39,647 nt of DNA from positions 1-39,647 of the forward strand of contig JBMNOI010000017.1 in assembly GCA_050942995.1 (NCBI GenBank), given 5' to 3'. The stretch is from JBMNOI01 sp050942995 (GTDB taxonomy: Bacteria > Chloroflexota > Anaerolineae > UBA1429). The first letter of the stretch is position 1. Every line of letters starts with the position of its first letter. The notes below the pieces were generated by a model. The model made no database searches. It saw nothing but the letters and a program-made list of their open reading frames with translations, and was not told the DNA's origin. The position numbers and the translations under genes were made by a program. Positions 1-7,471 of the stretch are shown one piece after another.

Positions 1-74
1 CTTCATCCCTACCATTTGATAAAAAAAAGTCCGTGCAAAAGTTCTTTGGTTATAGTAATATTAAACTGAGCCAT
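1..74 (-). pseudogene. IS256-family transposase, N-terminal fragment with frameshift
   Basis: Reading from the ATG at 74 gives MAQFNITITKELLHGLF, the characteristic start of IS256-family transposases (DDE mutator type). The frame then hits a TAG at 9-11. Between them is a run of eight Ts (plus-strand A's at 21-28). If one T is removed, the frame continues as LSNGRDE to the window edge, which is how intact members of the family continue. So the gene carries one extra T: a decay mutation, an assembly error in a homopolymer, or a slippery site rescued by transcriptional slippage. The RBS GAGGAGG lies about 7 bases upstream of the ATG. Only the first 24 or so residues can be seen. Confidence 0.6.
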
Positions 75-165
75 GGTTCATCCTCCTCGATTTGGTATTT
101 GTTTAGGCAACTATATTTTAACCGAGGCATGAGCTTTGGCTCAACTTACCATTATATAGACTTAA
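1..165 (-). mobile_element. Left end of an IS256-family insertion sequence (partial)
   Basis: The minus strand carries a good ribosome site (GAGGAGG) and an ATG at 74 that begins a protein with the N-terminus typical of IS256-family transposases. The element continues off the left edge of the window. Its outer end is not exactly defined, but the neighbouring membrane-protein reading frame loses its expected continuation at about 152-170. This places the insertion boundary there and leaves an 80-90 bp leader before the transposase, which is normal for this family. The other terminal repeat and any target duplication are outside the window. The family call is from recognition of the N-terminal sequence; the boundary is inference. 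Confidence 0.6.
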
Positions 166-652
166 TCACCATGAGAGCGGGAGCTCGCAAAAACAGGTCG
201 TCGAAGGATGGTGGAGTACCCGGATAGATCAATATGATGTTATAGGCAATCGCCACTACACCAGCGGCAGACGGTCCCAAAACAGCTCCCACGGCTGTGA
301 TGGTAAAGGAACCCAGATACCAGTGAAAAGTGCCTATGCGCCCCGGAAAACCTGGGGCTAAGGCTAATATCAAGCCCAGGGCGAAGATACCCCGTCGGAT
401 GAACTGGGATTTACCTGTAGGGTCAGGTATGACCAAAGCAGCCAGCGAACAGAATAAAACAAGAAACGGGGGCAACAATATAATCGCTCCATAATAACGT
501 TCAGATGCTATAGAGCTTATCGCCAACCATATCCAACTAACAACGAGGCAGGCCAAGCACAGGCCTTGCATTAAAGATACTCTCAGCTCATCGATATCGC
601 TCTCGATGGTATTGCCCTGCTCAAGTGATTGTGGATCGGGATATGAGGTCAT
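152..652 (-). pseudogene. Truncated multi-pass membrane protein (probable sensor-type N-terminal domain)
   Basis: The protein of 166 residues starts at the ATG at 652 (an upstream in-frame start at 682 is possible). After a charged N-terminus it has hydrophobic segments at about residues 28-49, 55-75, 86-103 and 111-143. The next residues (PPSFDDLFLRAPALMV) look like the entry to a further domain, but the frame ends four codons later, next to the IS256-like element. Membrane regions of this layout are common at the start of histidine kinases and GGDEF proteins, so the most likely reading is a signalling protein cut by the insertion. No kinase or output domain is present and the family is not identified. 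The base composition is clearly more AT-rich than the rest of the window. Confidence 0.45.
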
Positions 653-682
653 GGCATTGCTCCGACAAACATGCAAGAGCAT

Positions 683-1056
683 ACGCGGGTATAAGTTACA
701 ACTATTTTATCATAGCAAGTGATTAAGTTGAAGTAATAACTTCATTTCGTATGCAAGGGCAATCGTCTCGATCGTTTGGCAAATGCGCAGTCTGTAATGA
801 GATTACATCAGACTCATGCGATCCTAACCAACGGCCATGGCTTGCTCTATTGAGTGGCATCGCTCACTCCATCATCGCATATCTGCTATCTGGCTCAACG
901 AGGTTCTCGAAAAAAGAAACACACCTTATGTTGAGAACGCCTGAGGGCAATGGGCGGCACTTGACGGCGCCAAGCTATTAGCGAGCCACCTCTATGCGAT
1001 GGTGAGGTCACATCGCCGGCCGAGGATGCCTGCGCGACCGATCCCTCTCGGTGCCC
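683..1056. other. Intergenic, AT-rich, no gene supported
   Basis: Short open frames here have no recognisable product and no convincing ribosome site. One symmetrical element is visible at 729-744, with 6-base arms TGAAGT/ACTTCA around a 4-base centre, upstream of the truncated membrane-protein gene. It could be an operator but nothing else supports that. Base composition changes from AT-rich to GC-rich at about 950-1000, which probably marks the edge of a foreign or decayed segment. Confidence 0.5.
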
Positions 1057-1085
1057 TTGACGCGCCAGACGATGCCGCCTAAGAT
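1057..1085 (+). promoter_or_regulatory. Candidate sigma-70 promoter upstream of the aldo/keto reductase
   Basis: TTGACG at 1057-1062, 17-base spacer, TAAGAT at 1080-1085. The spacing is ideal and the -35 is near consensus. It would give a leader of about 170 bases before the start codon at 1262. Confidence 0.35.
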
Positions 1086-1261
1086 GTACGAGTTATCAGC
1101 CACCTTCTCTGCCCTGCATCATTCTACGTGGCGTGATGGCATCTCGTGGCTCCCGGCGATCGTTGACCGATCATGGGTGCCGTCCCATACGATCTTGGGC
1201 GCACAGCGCCCCATCCTACAGCGCGATTCGGCCATCGATGAGGTTGAGAGAAGGAGGAGGC

Positions 1262-2110
1262 ATGGACAGGAGAAAGCTCGGCAAAACGGGAGAATCGCTC
1301 TCGATAATCGGATTCGGCGGCATTATGGTAATGAACGAAAGTGACGCCGATTCGAGTCGCCTGGTAGCCCGTGCGGTGAACGAGGGCGACATCAACTACT
1401 TTGATGTGGCGCCCAGCTATGGTAATGCCGAGGAGCAGTTGGGGCCGGCCCTGGAGCCCTATCGCAAGGATATCTTCCTCGCCTGCAAGACGGGCAAGCG
1501 CAGTGCCCAAGAGGCTACAGAAGAGCTGCATCAATCCCTCAAGCGCCTACGCACCGACCATTTCGATCTGTACCAGCTACATGCCGTCACCACGCTGGGC
1601 GAAGTGGAGCAAATCACAGGACCCGGCGGCGCACTGGAGGCTTTTGTCAAGGCGCGTGAGCAGGGGCTGGTGCGTTTTCTCGGGTTCTCGGCGCACAGTG
1701 AAGAGGCCGCACTGGAGCTGATGAACCGCTTTGATTTCGACACGATCCTTTTCCCTTTTAACTGGGTGTGCTGGCATCAATCCAATTTCGGGCCCCGGGT
1801 CATGGCCCGCGCTCAGGAGAAAGGGATGGGAATTCTGGCGCTCAAGGCGCTGGCCCGCTGCAAGTGGAAGGAAAATGAAGAGCGCGAATGGGCCAAGACG
1901 TGGTATCGCCCGGTAGGCAGCTATGAGGAGGCGTCGCTTGCTCTGCGGTTCACTCTATCGCAGCCCGTCACCGCGGCGGTGACGCCCGGACATGAACAGT
2001 TCCTTGATTGGGCCGTGCAGGTGGCCGGTGAATTTCAGCCTCTATCGGCCGAAGAGGAAGAAGAGATAGCACGCCGCAGCGCCGGCCTGGATCCGATCTT
2101 TCCACACTGA
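1262..2110 (+). CDS. Aldo/keto reductase
   Basis: NAD(P)H-dependent oxidoreductase of the AKR superfamily, 282 residues, cytoplasmic. The catalytic tetrad is visible: D48 and Y53 in FDVAPSYG, K76 in ACKTGK, H107 in LYQLH. The N-terminal LGKTGESLSIIGFGG and the RLVARAVNEGDINYFD segment are typical. The chosen ATG follows GGAGGAGG closely; an upstream in-frame ATG at 1133 would add 43 unlikely residues. No ferredoxin-like cysteine motif is present at the C-terminus, unlike many related AKRs of anaerobes. The substrate cannot be predicted. The gene is monocistronic, followed 43 bases later by a strong hairpin. Confidence 0.9.
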   Translation: MDRRKLGKTGESLSIIGFGGIMVMNESDADSSRLVARAVNEGDINYFDVAPSYGNAEEQLGPALEPYRKDIFLACKTGKRSAQEATEELHQSLKRLRTDHFDLYQLHAVTTLGEVEQITGPGGALEAFVKAREQGLVRFLGFSAHSEEAALELMNRFDFDTILFPFNWVCWHQSNFGPRVMARAQEKGMGILALKALARCKWKENEEREWAKTWYRPVGSYEEASLALRFTLSQPVTAAVTPGHEQFLDWAVQVAGEFQPLSAEEEEEIARRSAGLDPIFPH

Positions 2111-2153
2111 TTCTCGCATGTAAGCGATTATATTCCTCGCCCAGGATGTGTGT

Positions 2154-2185
2154 GGCGGGATCCCCAGCCAAGTGGGGATCCCGCC
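2154..2185 (+). terminator. Hairpin after aldo/keto reductase gene
   Basis: Perfect 12-base inverted repeat (GGCGGGATCCCC and its complement) around an 8-base loop, 43 bases after the stop codon. No U-tract follows, so it may act as a factor-assisted terminator or a 3'-end stabiliser rather than a classical intrinsic terminator. Confidence 0.5.
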
Positions 2186-2593
2186 CCCCTTCAAGTCTAT
2201 GTCGCCCCCTGAAAAGCGAGCGGGTCAACGCCCGTGCCAATGCCAGGCTGAGCCCCAACGCCCAGAGCTCTGCGTCGGCGAATGGATGCCCTTTATCCAT
2301 GATCTGCCGGAGCATGGCGTACCCCATAATGAAAAAGCCTGCGAATAGTTTCGATCGCAAATTCATCGGGATGAGGGCGGCGGAACGCGATGCGTTCCGC
2401 TTCTGTTGTTCTAACAAGTTTGCCTAAATCGCCCTGCAGGACCAGAATAAGGTCGTCTGCTCGGGTTGTTCCACCGCAATACGATCGGCCGGTTATCGTA
2501 TCACCTTTGATATAGCCTTCATTACAGACAAACATCAGCCAGATCCGGCGCAACCTTATGGGTGGAACAACGTAGTGATATTGAGAGGCGCGG
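2186..2593. other. Intergenic, no gene supported
   Basis: About 400 bases between the hairpin and the sigma-factor gene. A minus-strand frame from 2417 has a hydrophobic stretch, but it begins with TTG, lacks a clear ribosome site and runs through the hairpin into the reductase gene, so I do not call it. The promoter of the sigma-factor operon should lie here; I see no confident -35/-10 pair. Confidence 0.5.
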
Positions 2594-3250
2594 ATGATAC
2601 CATCCGACAATCATGGAGGCAGGAACGAGGTGTCGGCGGACCTGGAACGCACTTGGATTCTCGATGCCCGACGCGGCGACGAAGTCGCATTTGCCCGGTT
2701 GGTCGAGGCGTACCAGGTACCGGTATACAATCTGGCCTACCGTATGCTCGGCAATCCCACAGAGGCAGAGGACGCGGCCCAAGAGACTTTCTTGAGGGCC
2801 TACACGCGATTGAGTACGTATGATCCCGATCGCAAGTTCTCCTCGTGGATTCTCTCCATCGCTTCCCATTACTGTGTCGATCGTCTGCGTCGCCGGCGAG
2901 GCAACACCCTCTCGATGGAAGAGATCCAGTCGGGACGATGGATACCTGACGAAGAGACCCCGCGTCCCGAAGAGCGTACGATGGAGCAGGAGAGGGCGCA
3001 GCGCGTCCAACTCTTGCTGGATGAACTGCCCCCTCATTATCGACAGGCCATCGTGCTGCGTTACTGGCACGATTGTTCGTATGAAGAGATTGCCGAGATC
3101 ACACAATCCTCGCTCAGCGCGGTCAAGTCGCGCCTGCACCGCGCCCGCCAGATGATGGCCAGCCAGATGGCAGACGGAAGCGCGGGGGTAGACGTCGAGA
3201 CCGATGATCGGCGAAAGGAGACGGAGAATGAGCTGTCTCAAAGCTTCTGA
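2594..3250 (+). CDS. ECF-type RNA polymerase sigma factor
   Basis: Extracytoplasmic-function sigma-70 factor of 218 residues. Region 2 (about 31-101) includes AFARLVEAY, the DAAQETFLRAY segment that binds the polymerase clamp, and FSSWILSIASHYCVDRLRR for -10 recognition. Region 4 (about 136-186) has LPPHYRQAIVLRYWHDCSYEEIAE and a helix-turn-helix ending SAVKSRLHRAR. There is no region 1.1 or 3. The start is uncertain: ATG 2594 has a weak ribosome site, while an in-frame GTG at 2630 follows GGAGG by 10 bases and gives 206 residues. The gene overlaps the anti-sigma gene by 23 bases, implying translational coupling and control by that partner. Confidence 0.92.
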   Translation: MIPSDNHGGRNEVSADLERTWILDARRGDEVAFARLVEAYQVPVYNLAYRMLGNPTEAEDAAQETFLRAYTRLSTYDPDRKFSSWILSIASHYCVDRLRRRRGNTLSMEEIQSGRWIPDEETPRPEERTMEQERAQRVQLLLDELPPHYRQAIVLRYWHDCSYEEIAEITQSSLSAVKSRLHRARQMMASQMADGSAGVDVETDDRRKETENELSQSF

Positions 3251-3776
3251 ACAGATGTCGTTGGCGCTGGACGCGATGTTGCCCGAGGAGGAAGAGGACG
3301 CGCTCCACGCCCATATTGCGGAATGCGCAGATTGCGCAGCCGAGTGGCGCGCGCTACAGTCGATGAATAGCTTGTTCGCCGACGTGCAGCCGGCAACGCC
3401 CCCTCCGGGATTCTCCGCGCAGGTGATGAGTCGGGTGCGCCAGCATAGCCGCCGGGCCACGCTGGTGCGCAGGGGAGGCGTGTTCACCATCGGGCTGCTC
3501 GTGGTGGCCGCGCTGGCCATCGTTCCGCTGATGACGATGATCTCGGTCGCGATGCAGAACCCCACCATCGTACAGGCGCTGTTCGGCGCTGTGCGGCATG
3601 TGGCGGATGTATTCAATACGCTGGCCCGGGCCATCGGCCTGCTTGCCGGGGCCATGCTGGCCGGCGTGAGTTGGCCGGTGTTTGTAGGGTATGTTATTAC
3701 GGCCGCTACGCTGGCCGTTGCCTGGTTCCGCATAATCCTGAGACCGATGCCGACAGGTTGGGAGCGTACAACGTAA
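3228..3776 (+). CDS. Zinc-finger (ZAS/HC2-type) transmembrane anti-sigma factor
   Basis: 182 residues. The N-terminal zinc-binding anti-sigma domain is shown by H29-x3-C33-x2-C36 with C3 as probable fourth ligand; this domain sequesters the cognate ECF sigma factor. A linker leads to hydrophobic segments at about 85-108 and 131-170, placing the protein in the membrane with the zinc domain in the cytoplasm. The ATG follows GGAGACGGAGA and overlaps the end of the sigma gene. The release signal and the way it is sensed cannot be read from the sequence. The gene downstream encodes an envelope protein, so an envelope-related signal is plausible. Confidence 0.85.
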   Translation: MSCLKASEQMSLALDAMLPEEEEDALHAHIAECADCAAEWRALQSMNSLFADVQPATPPPGFSAQVMSRVRQHSRRATLVRRGGVFTIGLLVVAALAIVPLMTMISVAMQNPTIVQALFGAVRHVADVFNTLARAIGLLAGAMLAGVSWPVFVGYVITAATLAVAWFRIILRPMPTGWERTT

Positions 3777-3819
3777 TGTCTGCCGGAATACTCACCACCT
3801 GCGGCATGGGGAGGCATGC

Positions 3820-4863
3820 ATGAAACGTAGCAGAGGGGTCATTATCCTCATCCTGGCATTGACCCTGTGGGCCTGGGCCACACCGGTGGCCGCCCAGAGT
3901 GGCCGCACCACCGTCATTGCCCAGGACTTTGATCTGGCAGGGGGCGAGACGCTCTCACATGACCTGGTCGTCATCGGTGGACAGGTCCATCTGGAGCGTG
4001 ATAGCGTCGTCCTTGGGGATGTCACCATTATGGGGGGCGAGGTGACGTTGCAAGGACGGGTCGAGGGCGATGTGGTGGTCTTTGGCGGGGGCGTTGAACT
4101 GACCGAAAGCGCCGTCATCCAGGGCGACGTTGTGGTGTTCGGTGGCATACGCCGCCATCCCCAATCCGAGGTAACCGGCAATGTCGTCTCGGGCCTTGCG
4201 GCCGGCCAGAGATTGGGGCAGCTATCGCAATCGCTCCGCTCGCAGCCCGATATTCCCGGCCGCTTTACTCCGGCGCGGCCAACCATCGCCAACGCGATGA
4301 ACCGCACGGCGAATAGCCTGGCCACCCTCCTGGCGATACTGCTCGTGGCCGTATTGGGAATCGTACTGCTACCCGACCATATCGAGCGCATCGCCGGAAC
4401 GATGCAGGTCATGCCGGCCGTCTCGTTCGGCGTCGGGCTGTTGACGATTGTGGCATCGGCCGTGCTGATTCCGATCCTGTTCATCATCTGTATCGGCATC
4501 CCGATAGCCCTCGGATTGGGCCTGGCGCTCATTCTATGCGCCTTAATGGGATGGGTCGCCACCGGCCGACTGGTGGGAGCCGGCCTGTCGCGCACACTGC
4601 GGCTGGCCCATCCGACCCCTCTGCTCGAGACGGTGTTGGGTGTAACGGCCATCTCGATCGTCGCCATGCTGCCCTGTATCGGCTGGCTGATCGCTCTGCT
4701 TCTGGGCAGTTGGGGGATCGGCGCGGTCGTGCTCACCCGATTTGGCACCACAGCATACGCGACGAGAACCCCCTTTACCGTACCGCCTATCCAGGATGAT
4801 CCCTCTGCATCGCCCTTTGCGGACGACGAGACTCGCCGTCTGGATGAGCCGTTCGAGGGCTAG
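3820..4863 (+). CDS. Exported bactofilin-like (polymer-forming) repeat protein with membrane segments
   Basis: 347 residues. Residues 1-25 form a signal peptide or anchor (MKRSRG, hydrophobic core, PVAAQ). Residues about 30-125 carry right-handed beta-helix-type repeats recognisable by recurring IGGQV, MGGEV, FGGGV and FGG turns about 18 residues apart, with VxGDVVVF strands, as in polymer-forming cytoskeletal proteins. From about 165 to 306 there are four or five hydrophobic segments. The short C-terminus is acidic. The ATG follows GGGGAGG. It lies 43 bases after the anti-sigma gene and is almost certainly co-transcribed, so it is the likely main target or partner of this sigma system. The role is probably envelope structure or stress response, but this is inference. 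Confidence 0.75.
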   Translation: MKRSRGVIILILALTLWAWATPVAAQSGRTTVIAQDFDLAGGETLSHDLVVIGGQVHLERDSVVLGDVTIMGGEVTLQGRVEGDVVVFGGGVELTESAVIQGDVVVFGGIRRHPQSEVTGNVVSGLAAGQRLGQLSQSLRSQPDIPGRFTPARPTIANAMNRTANSLATLLAILLVAVLGIVLLPDHIERIAGTMQVMPAVSFGVGLLTIVASAVLIPILFIICIGIPIALGLGLALILCALMGWVATGRLVGAGLSRTLRLAHPTPLLETVLGVTAISIVAMLPCIGWLIALLLGSWGIGAVVLTRFGTTAYATRTPFTVPPIQDDPSASPFADDETRRLDEPFEG

Positions 4864-4890
4864 GTCTCACGTCTATTGCCGATTGAACCG

Positions 4891-4926
4891 AAAAGGGCCA
4901 CCCCTCAACAATGGGGTGGTCCTTTT
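4891..4926. terminator. Bidirectional intrinsic terminator
   Basis: Inverted repeat of 14 bases (AAAAGGGCCACCCC and its partner, one G-U) around an 8-base loop, with A-run on one side and T-run on the other. It sits between the convergent bactofilin-like and zinc-ribbon genes and can serve both. Confidence 0.85.
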
Positions 4927-4950
4927 GATTCCTGCCCGGTCGGTGATCCC

Positions 4951-5661
4951 TTATCGCGTCACGTGAGGCAGCGCCTCTTTGAGCAGTGCGCGAGCATCTC
5001 GCAACGATGTCCCGGTGATAGAGAAGCGTTGTTTGCCGACAACCGATTCGACGATCAGTTCCGGAGGGGAGGAGCTCTCTTCGTGACGATATTTTTCCCT
5101 GATCCGAATTCGTCGAATCTGCGCCGTAGGGATGGCGAAACTACCCGGAAACTCGGTCAGAATCGCATCGGGAGACATGGTTTCGTACTGTTGGCAGATC
5201 AGTCTCAGCCAACCCAGCTGCGCCCCCCACTGACCGAAAAAGCCCTTGCCCTGTTCCTTGGCCGTTCGACGAGATTCTTCCACCGCCTGATTCATGAGTT
5301 GCCGACTGACATGGGCAAAGATCAATCGAGATGGCGTAACGATCAGGTTGAAGGATTCCTGCTTCATTCCCAAAAAGCCGCTACTTTGTTGCGTGCCCGC
5401 GATGATGCCCAAAATCGGCTCGTCGACAGCAGCCGGCTGTGGTGGGACTGGCGGCGGTGGAGGCGCCACGGGTTGCGGCGGCGGTGACGGCGCTGCAGGC
5501 TGTGATGGTGGCGGAGGCGGCGGCGTCGGTTCTTCCCGCGCGGCGACATCACCGGGTTTCTCCGGTAATGCCCGAACCTCCTGTCCGCAGCGCCCGCAAA
5601 AGCGGTCGCTCTCTCGCAGCGGGCCGCCACACTGGCTACAAAAACGAGGCCTAACGCTCAT
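4951..5661 (-). CDS. Zinc-ribbon protein with proline-rich linker and PH-like C-terminal domain
   Basis: 236 residues, no signal peptide. The N-terminus holds a double zinc ribbon, C8-x2-C11 and C22-x2-C25 (FCSQCGG...FCGRCG). Residues about 44-80 are an extended Pro/Ala-rich linker. The C-terminal part (84-236), starting ILGIIAGTQQSSGFLGMK, resembles PH-like domains found in bacterial proteins of unknown function, with ESFNLIVTPSRLIFAHVS as a typical strand pair. The ATG at 5661 is preceded by GGAG; an in-frame TTG at 5679 is less likely. The function is unknown; the build suggests a cytoplasmic scaffold. It has its own promoter, divergent from pyruvate kinase. Confidence 0.7.
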   Translation of the reverse strand: MSVRPRFCSQCGGPLRESDRFCGRCGQEVRALPEKPGDVAAREEPTPPPPPPSQPAAPSPPPQPVAPPPPPVPPQPAAVDEPILGIIAGTQQSSGFLGMKQESFNLIVTPSRLIFAHVSRQLMNQAVEESRRTAKEQGKGFFGQWGAQLGWLRLICQQYETMSPDAILTEFPGSFAIPTAQIRRIRIREKYRHEESSSPPELIVESVVGKQRFSITGTSLRDARALLKEALPHVTR

Positions 5662-5758
5662 GGGGCACACTCCTATCAAGAAAAAAGTGGATCAATGGTT
5701 GCGATGACGTATTCGGCATCTGCTCAAGGTACGAAACAGTGCCCCTGCATTGTGAAAG

Positions 5759-5788
5759 AGTATACTCCCGGCGCCGCAGAAGAAGCAA
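5759..5788 (-). promoter_or_regulatory. Promoter of the zinc-ribbon gene
   Basis: On the minus strand, TTGCTT (5788-5783), 18-base spacer, TATACT (5764-5759). The leader to the ATG at 5661 is about 90 bases. Confidence 0.45.
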
Positions 5789-5808
5789 GCTGTTCTGGAT
5801 CCGCGGCC

Positions 5809-5838
5809 TTGACGCGACACCCGATTGCGTAGCATACT
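5809..5838 (+). promoter_or_regulatory. Promoter of pyruvate kinase gene
   Basis: TTGACG at 5809-5814, 18-base spacer, CATACT at 5833-5838. The leader is about 85 bases to the ATG at 5931. It is divergent from the zinc-ribbon promoter 20 bases away. Confidence 0.5.
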
Positions 5839-5930
5839 GAGCTATGCCATGCTTGGCCCCCAGATGCGCTGCCCGTTGCGCATTCCAGAGGGTGAAACCG
5901 AATGGCCAAAGAAGGACAGAAAGAGGGGGT

Positions 5931-7373
5931 ATGCGTCGAACCAAGATCGTCGCCACGTTGGGTCCGGCAACAGAGACGCCGGAGCAGATTGCTCAATTGA
6001 TCGAGGCCGGGATGGATGTGGCGCGAATCAACCTGTCACACGGCACGCATTCCGAGCATGCCGCCCGCATCGCGGCGGTACGCCAGGAGGCCGAACGCGC
6101 CGGCCGGGCCGTCGGATTGTTGATGGATCTGCAGGGACCCAAGATCCGCACCGGCCCATTACCCGATGGCAAGCCGGTCGAACTGAACGAAGGAGCCGAA
6201 TTTACCATCACGACGCGACAGATCCCCGGCAGCGATCGTGAGGTACGCACCGATTACGCCGCGTTCCCCCGCGACGTGCACCCGGGCGATCGTATATTGA
6301 TCTCGGACGGGCTGATCGAACTGCGGGTATTGCACACCACGGAGGAGGATGTCATCACCGAAGTGGTGCACGGTGGCGAGCTGCGACCCAATCAGGGCAT
6401 CAACCTGCCGGGAGTCAACATTAGTGCGCCGGTGCTGAGCGACAAGGATCGGAAGGACCTGGCCTTTGGGCTGGAACAGGGCGTGGACTATGTGGGCGTC
6501 TCCTTCGTGCGCCGGGCGATGGACGTCATCGCCGTGCGACAGACCATCCGACAACATGGCAAAGACACCCCAATCATCGTCAAGCTGGAAAAGCCCGAGG
6601 CGGTGGAGGCCCTGGATGACATCCTGCGATTGACCGACGGGGTCATGGTCGCTCGGGGTGATTTGGGCGTGGAGCTGCCGCCGGAGCAGGTGCCCATCGT
6701 ACAGAAACGGATCATCGAACAGGCCAACCAGAGAGCGCTGCCGGTGATCACTGCCACCCAGATGCTGGAATCGATGATCCACAACGCCCGCCCCACCCGC
6801 GCCGAGGTGAGTGACGTCGCCAATGCCGTGTTGGACGGCAGCGATGCTGTGATGTTGAGCGGCGAGACGGCCATCGGCCAGTATCCCATCGAGGCCGTTC
6901 GTATGATCGCCCGCATCGCTGAGGAGATGGACCGCGAGCGCCAGCGCAGGCTACGCCACGCCGCCATACCCTGGTTGCAGATGGAGGGCGAATCGGTGGC
7001 CGAGGCCATCGCCGCCGCCGTAGCCGCCATCGTCAAATCGCTGCCGGTACGTGCCGTCTGTGTGCTCACCAAGACGGGGAGCACGGCACGGGTGGTCTCG
7101 CACTTTCATCCGAATGTACCCATCCTGGGGTTCACCCCGTTTCAGGATACCTATTACCAGCTCAGCCTGCTGTGGGGCGTCACGCCCATCAAAACCCGTT
7201 TCGCCGATACAGAGGAGGAATACTATCGCCAGGTCGAACACCTGCTGCTGGCGCGTGGTGACGCCGCCGTAGGCGATACCGTGGTGATAACGGGTGGCCA
7301 TCCCATCGCACAAGGAGGACCGACCAACTTTTTAAAGATCATGACCATATCCGAACCGGCGACAGGCCGCTGA
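5931..7373 (+). CDS. pyk: Pyruvate kinase
   Basis: Final step of glycolysis: phosphoenolpyruvate + ADP to pyruvate + ATP. 480 residues, normal for the short bacterial form without the extra PEP-utiliser domain. Visible motifs are MRRTKIVATLGPA at the start, R32-N34-S36-H37 of RINLSH for substrate and potassium binding, DLQGPKIRTG at 66-75, the catalytic K218 in IVKLEKPEA with metal ligand E220, and ARGDLGVELP (D244). TATQMLESMI (T276) and GSDAVMLSGETAIGQYP complete the active site. The B-domain spans about 70-170 and the C-domain 350-480. The start follows AGAGGGGG; an upstream in-frame ATG at 5844 would add a non-homologous Cys/Arg-rich extension. Confidence 0.97.
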   Translation: MRRTKIVATLGPATETPEQIAQLIEAGMDVARINLSHGTHSEHAARIAAVRQEAERAGRAVGLLMDLQGPKIRTGPLPDGKPVELNEGAEFTITTRQIPGSDREVRTDYAAFPRDVHPGDRILISDGLIELRVLHTTEEDVITEVVHGGELRPNQGINLPGVNISAPVLSDKDRKDLAFGLEQGVDYVGVSFVRRAMDVIAVRQTIRQHGKDTPIIVKLEKPEAVEALDDILRLTDGVMVARGDLGVELPPEQVPIVQKRIIEQANQRALPVITATQMLESMIHNARPTRAEVSDVANAVLDGSDAVMLSGETAIGQYPIEAVRMIARIAEEMDRERQRRLRHAAIPWLQMEGESVAEAIAAAVAAIVKSLPVRAVCVLTKTGSTARVVSHFHPNVPILGFTPFQDTYYQLSLLWGVTPIKTRFADTEEEYYRQVEHLLLARGDAAVGDTVVITGGHPIAQGGPTNFLKIMTISEPATGR

Positions 7374-7434
7374 GAGCACACACAGGCCAGCCTGCCACTA
7401 TAGCGACACCTGATGCGCTAAACTCATCCACCCC

Positions 7435-7443
7435 TGATACAAT
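7435..7443 (+). promoter_or_regulatory. Extended -10 promoter for the MFS gene
   Basis: TGATACAAT matches the extended -10 pattern (TG-n-TACAAT). There is no clear -35. Transcription would begin about 22 bases before the GTG start at 7472. Confidence 0.4.
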
Positions 7444-7471
7444 TCGACAACCCAATGGAGGGATCTCACCG

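Noticed and set aside
751..981. Small plus-strand frame in the AT-rich left region
   Set aside because: No ribosome site and no recognisable sequence; composition fits decayed DNA.
1163..1193. TTGACC/TACGAT pair as promoter of the aldo/keto reductase
   Set aside because: The spacer is 19 bases, outside the normal range; the pair at 1057-1085 is better spaced.
1968..2417. 149-codon minus-strand frame with a hydrophobic stretch
   Set aside because: TTG start, no ribosome site, overlaps the reductase gene and crosses a 12-base hairpin.
2564..2593. ECF-type autoregulatory promoter (GGAAC) before the sigma gene
   Set aside because: GGAAC is present at 2564 but no -10 element occurs at the right spacing.
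2522..3817. 431-codon minus-strand frame opposite the sigma/anti-sigma genes
   Set aside because: Antisense to genes with clear domains; no ribosome site or recognisable product.
3792..4751. 319-codon minus-strand frame opposite the bactofilin-like gene
   Set aside because: Ser/Thr/Pro-rich translation typical of a shadow frame; the plus strand has signal peptide and repeats.
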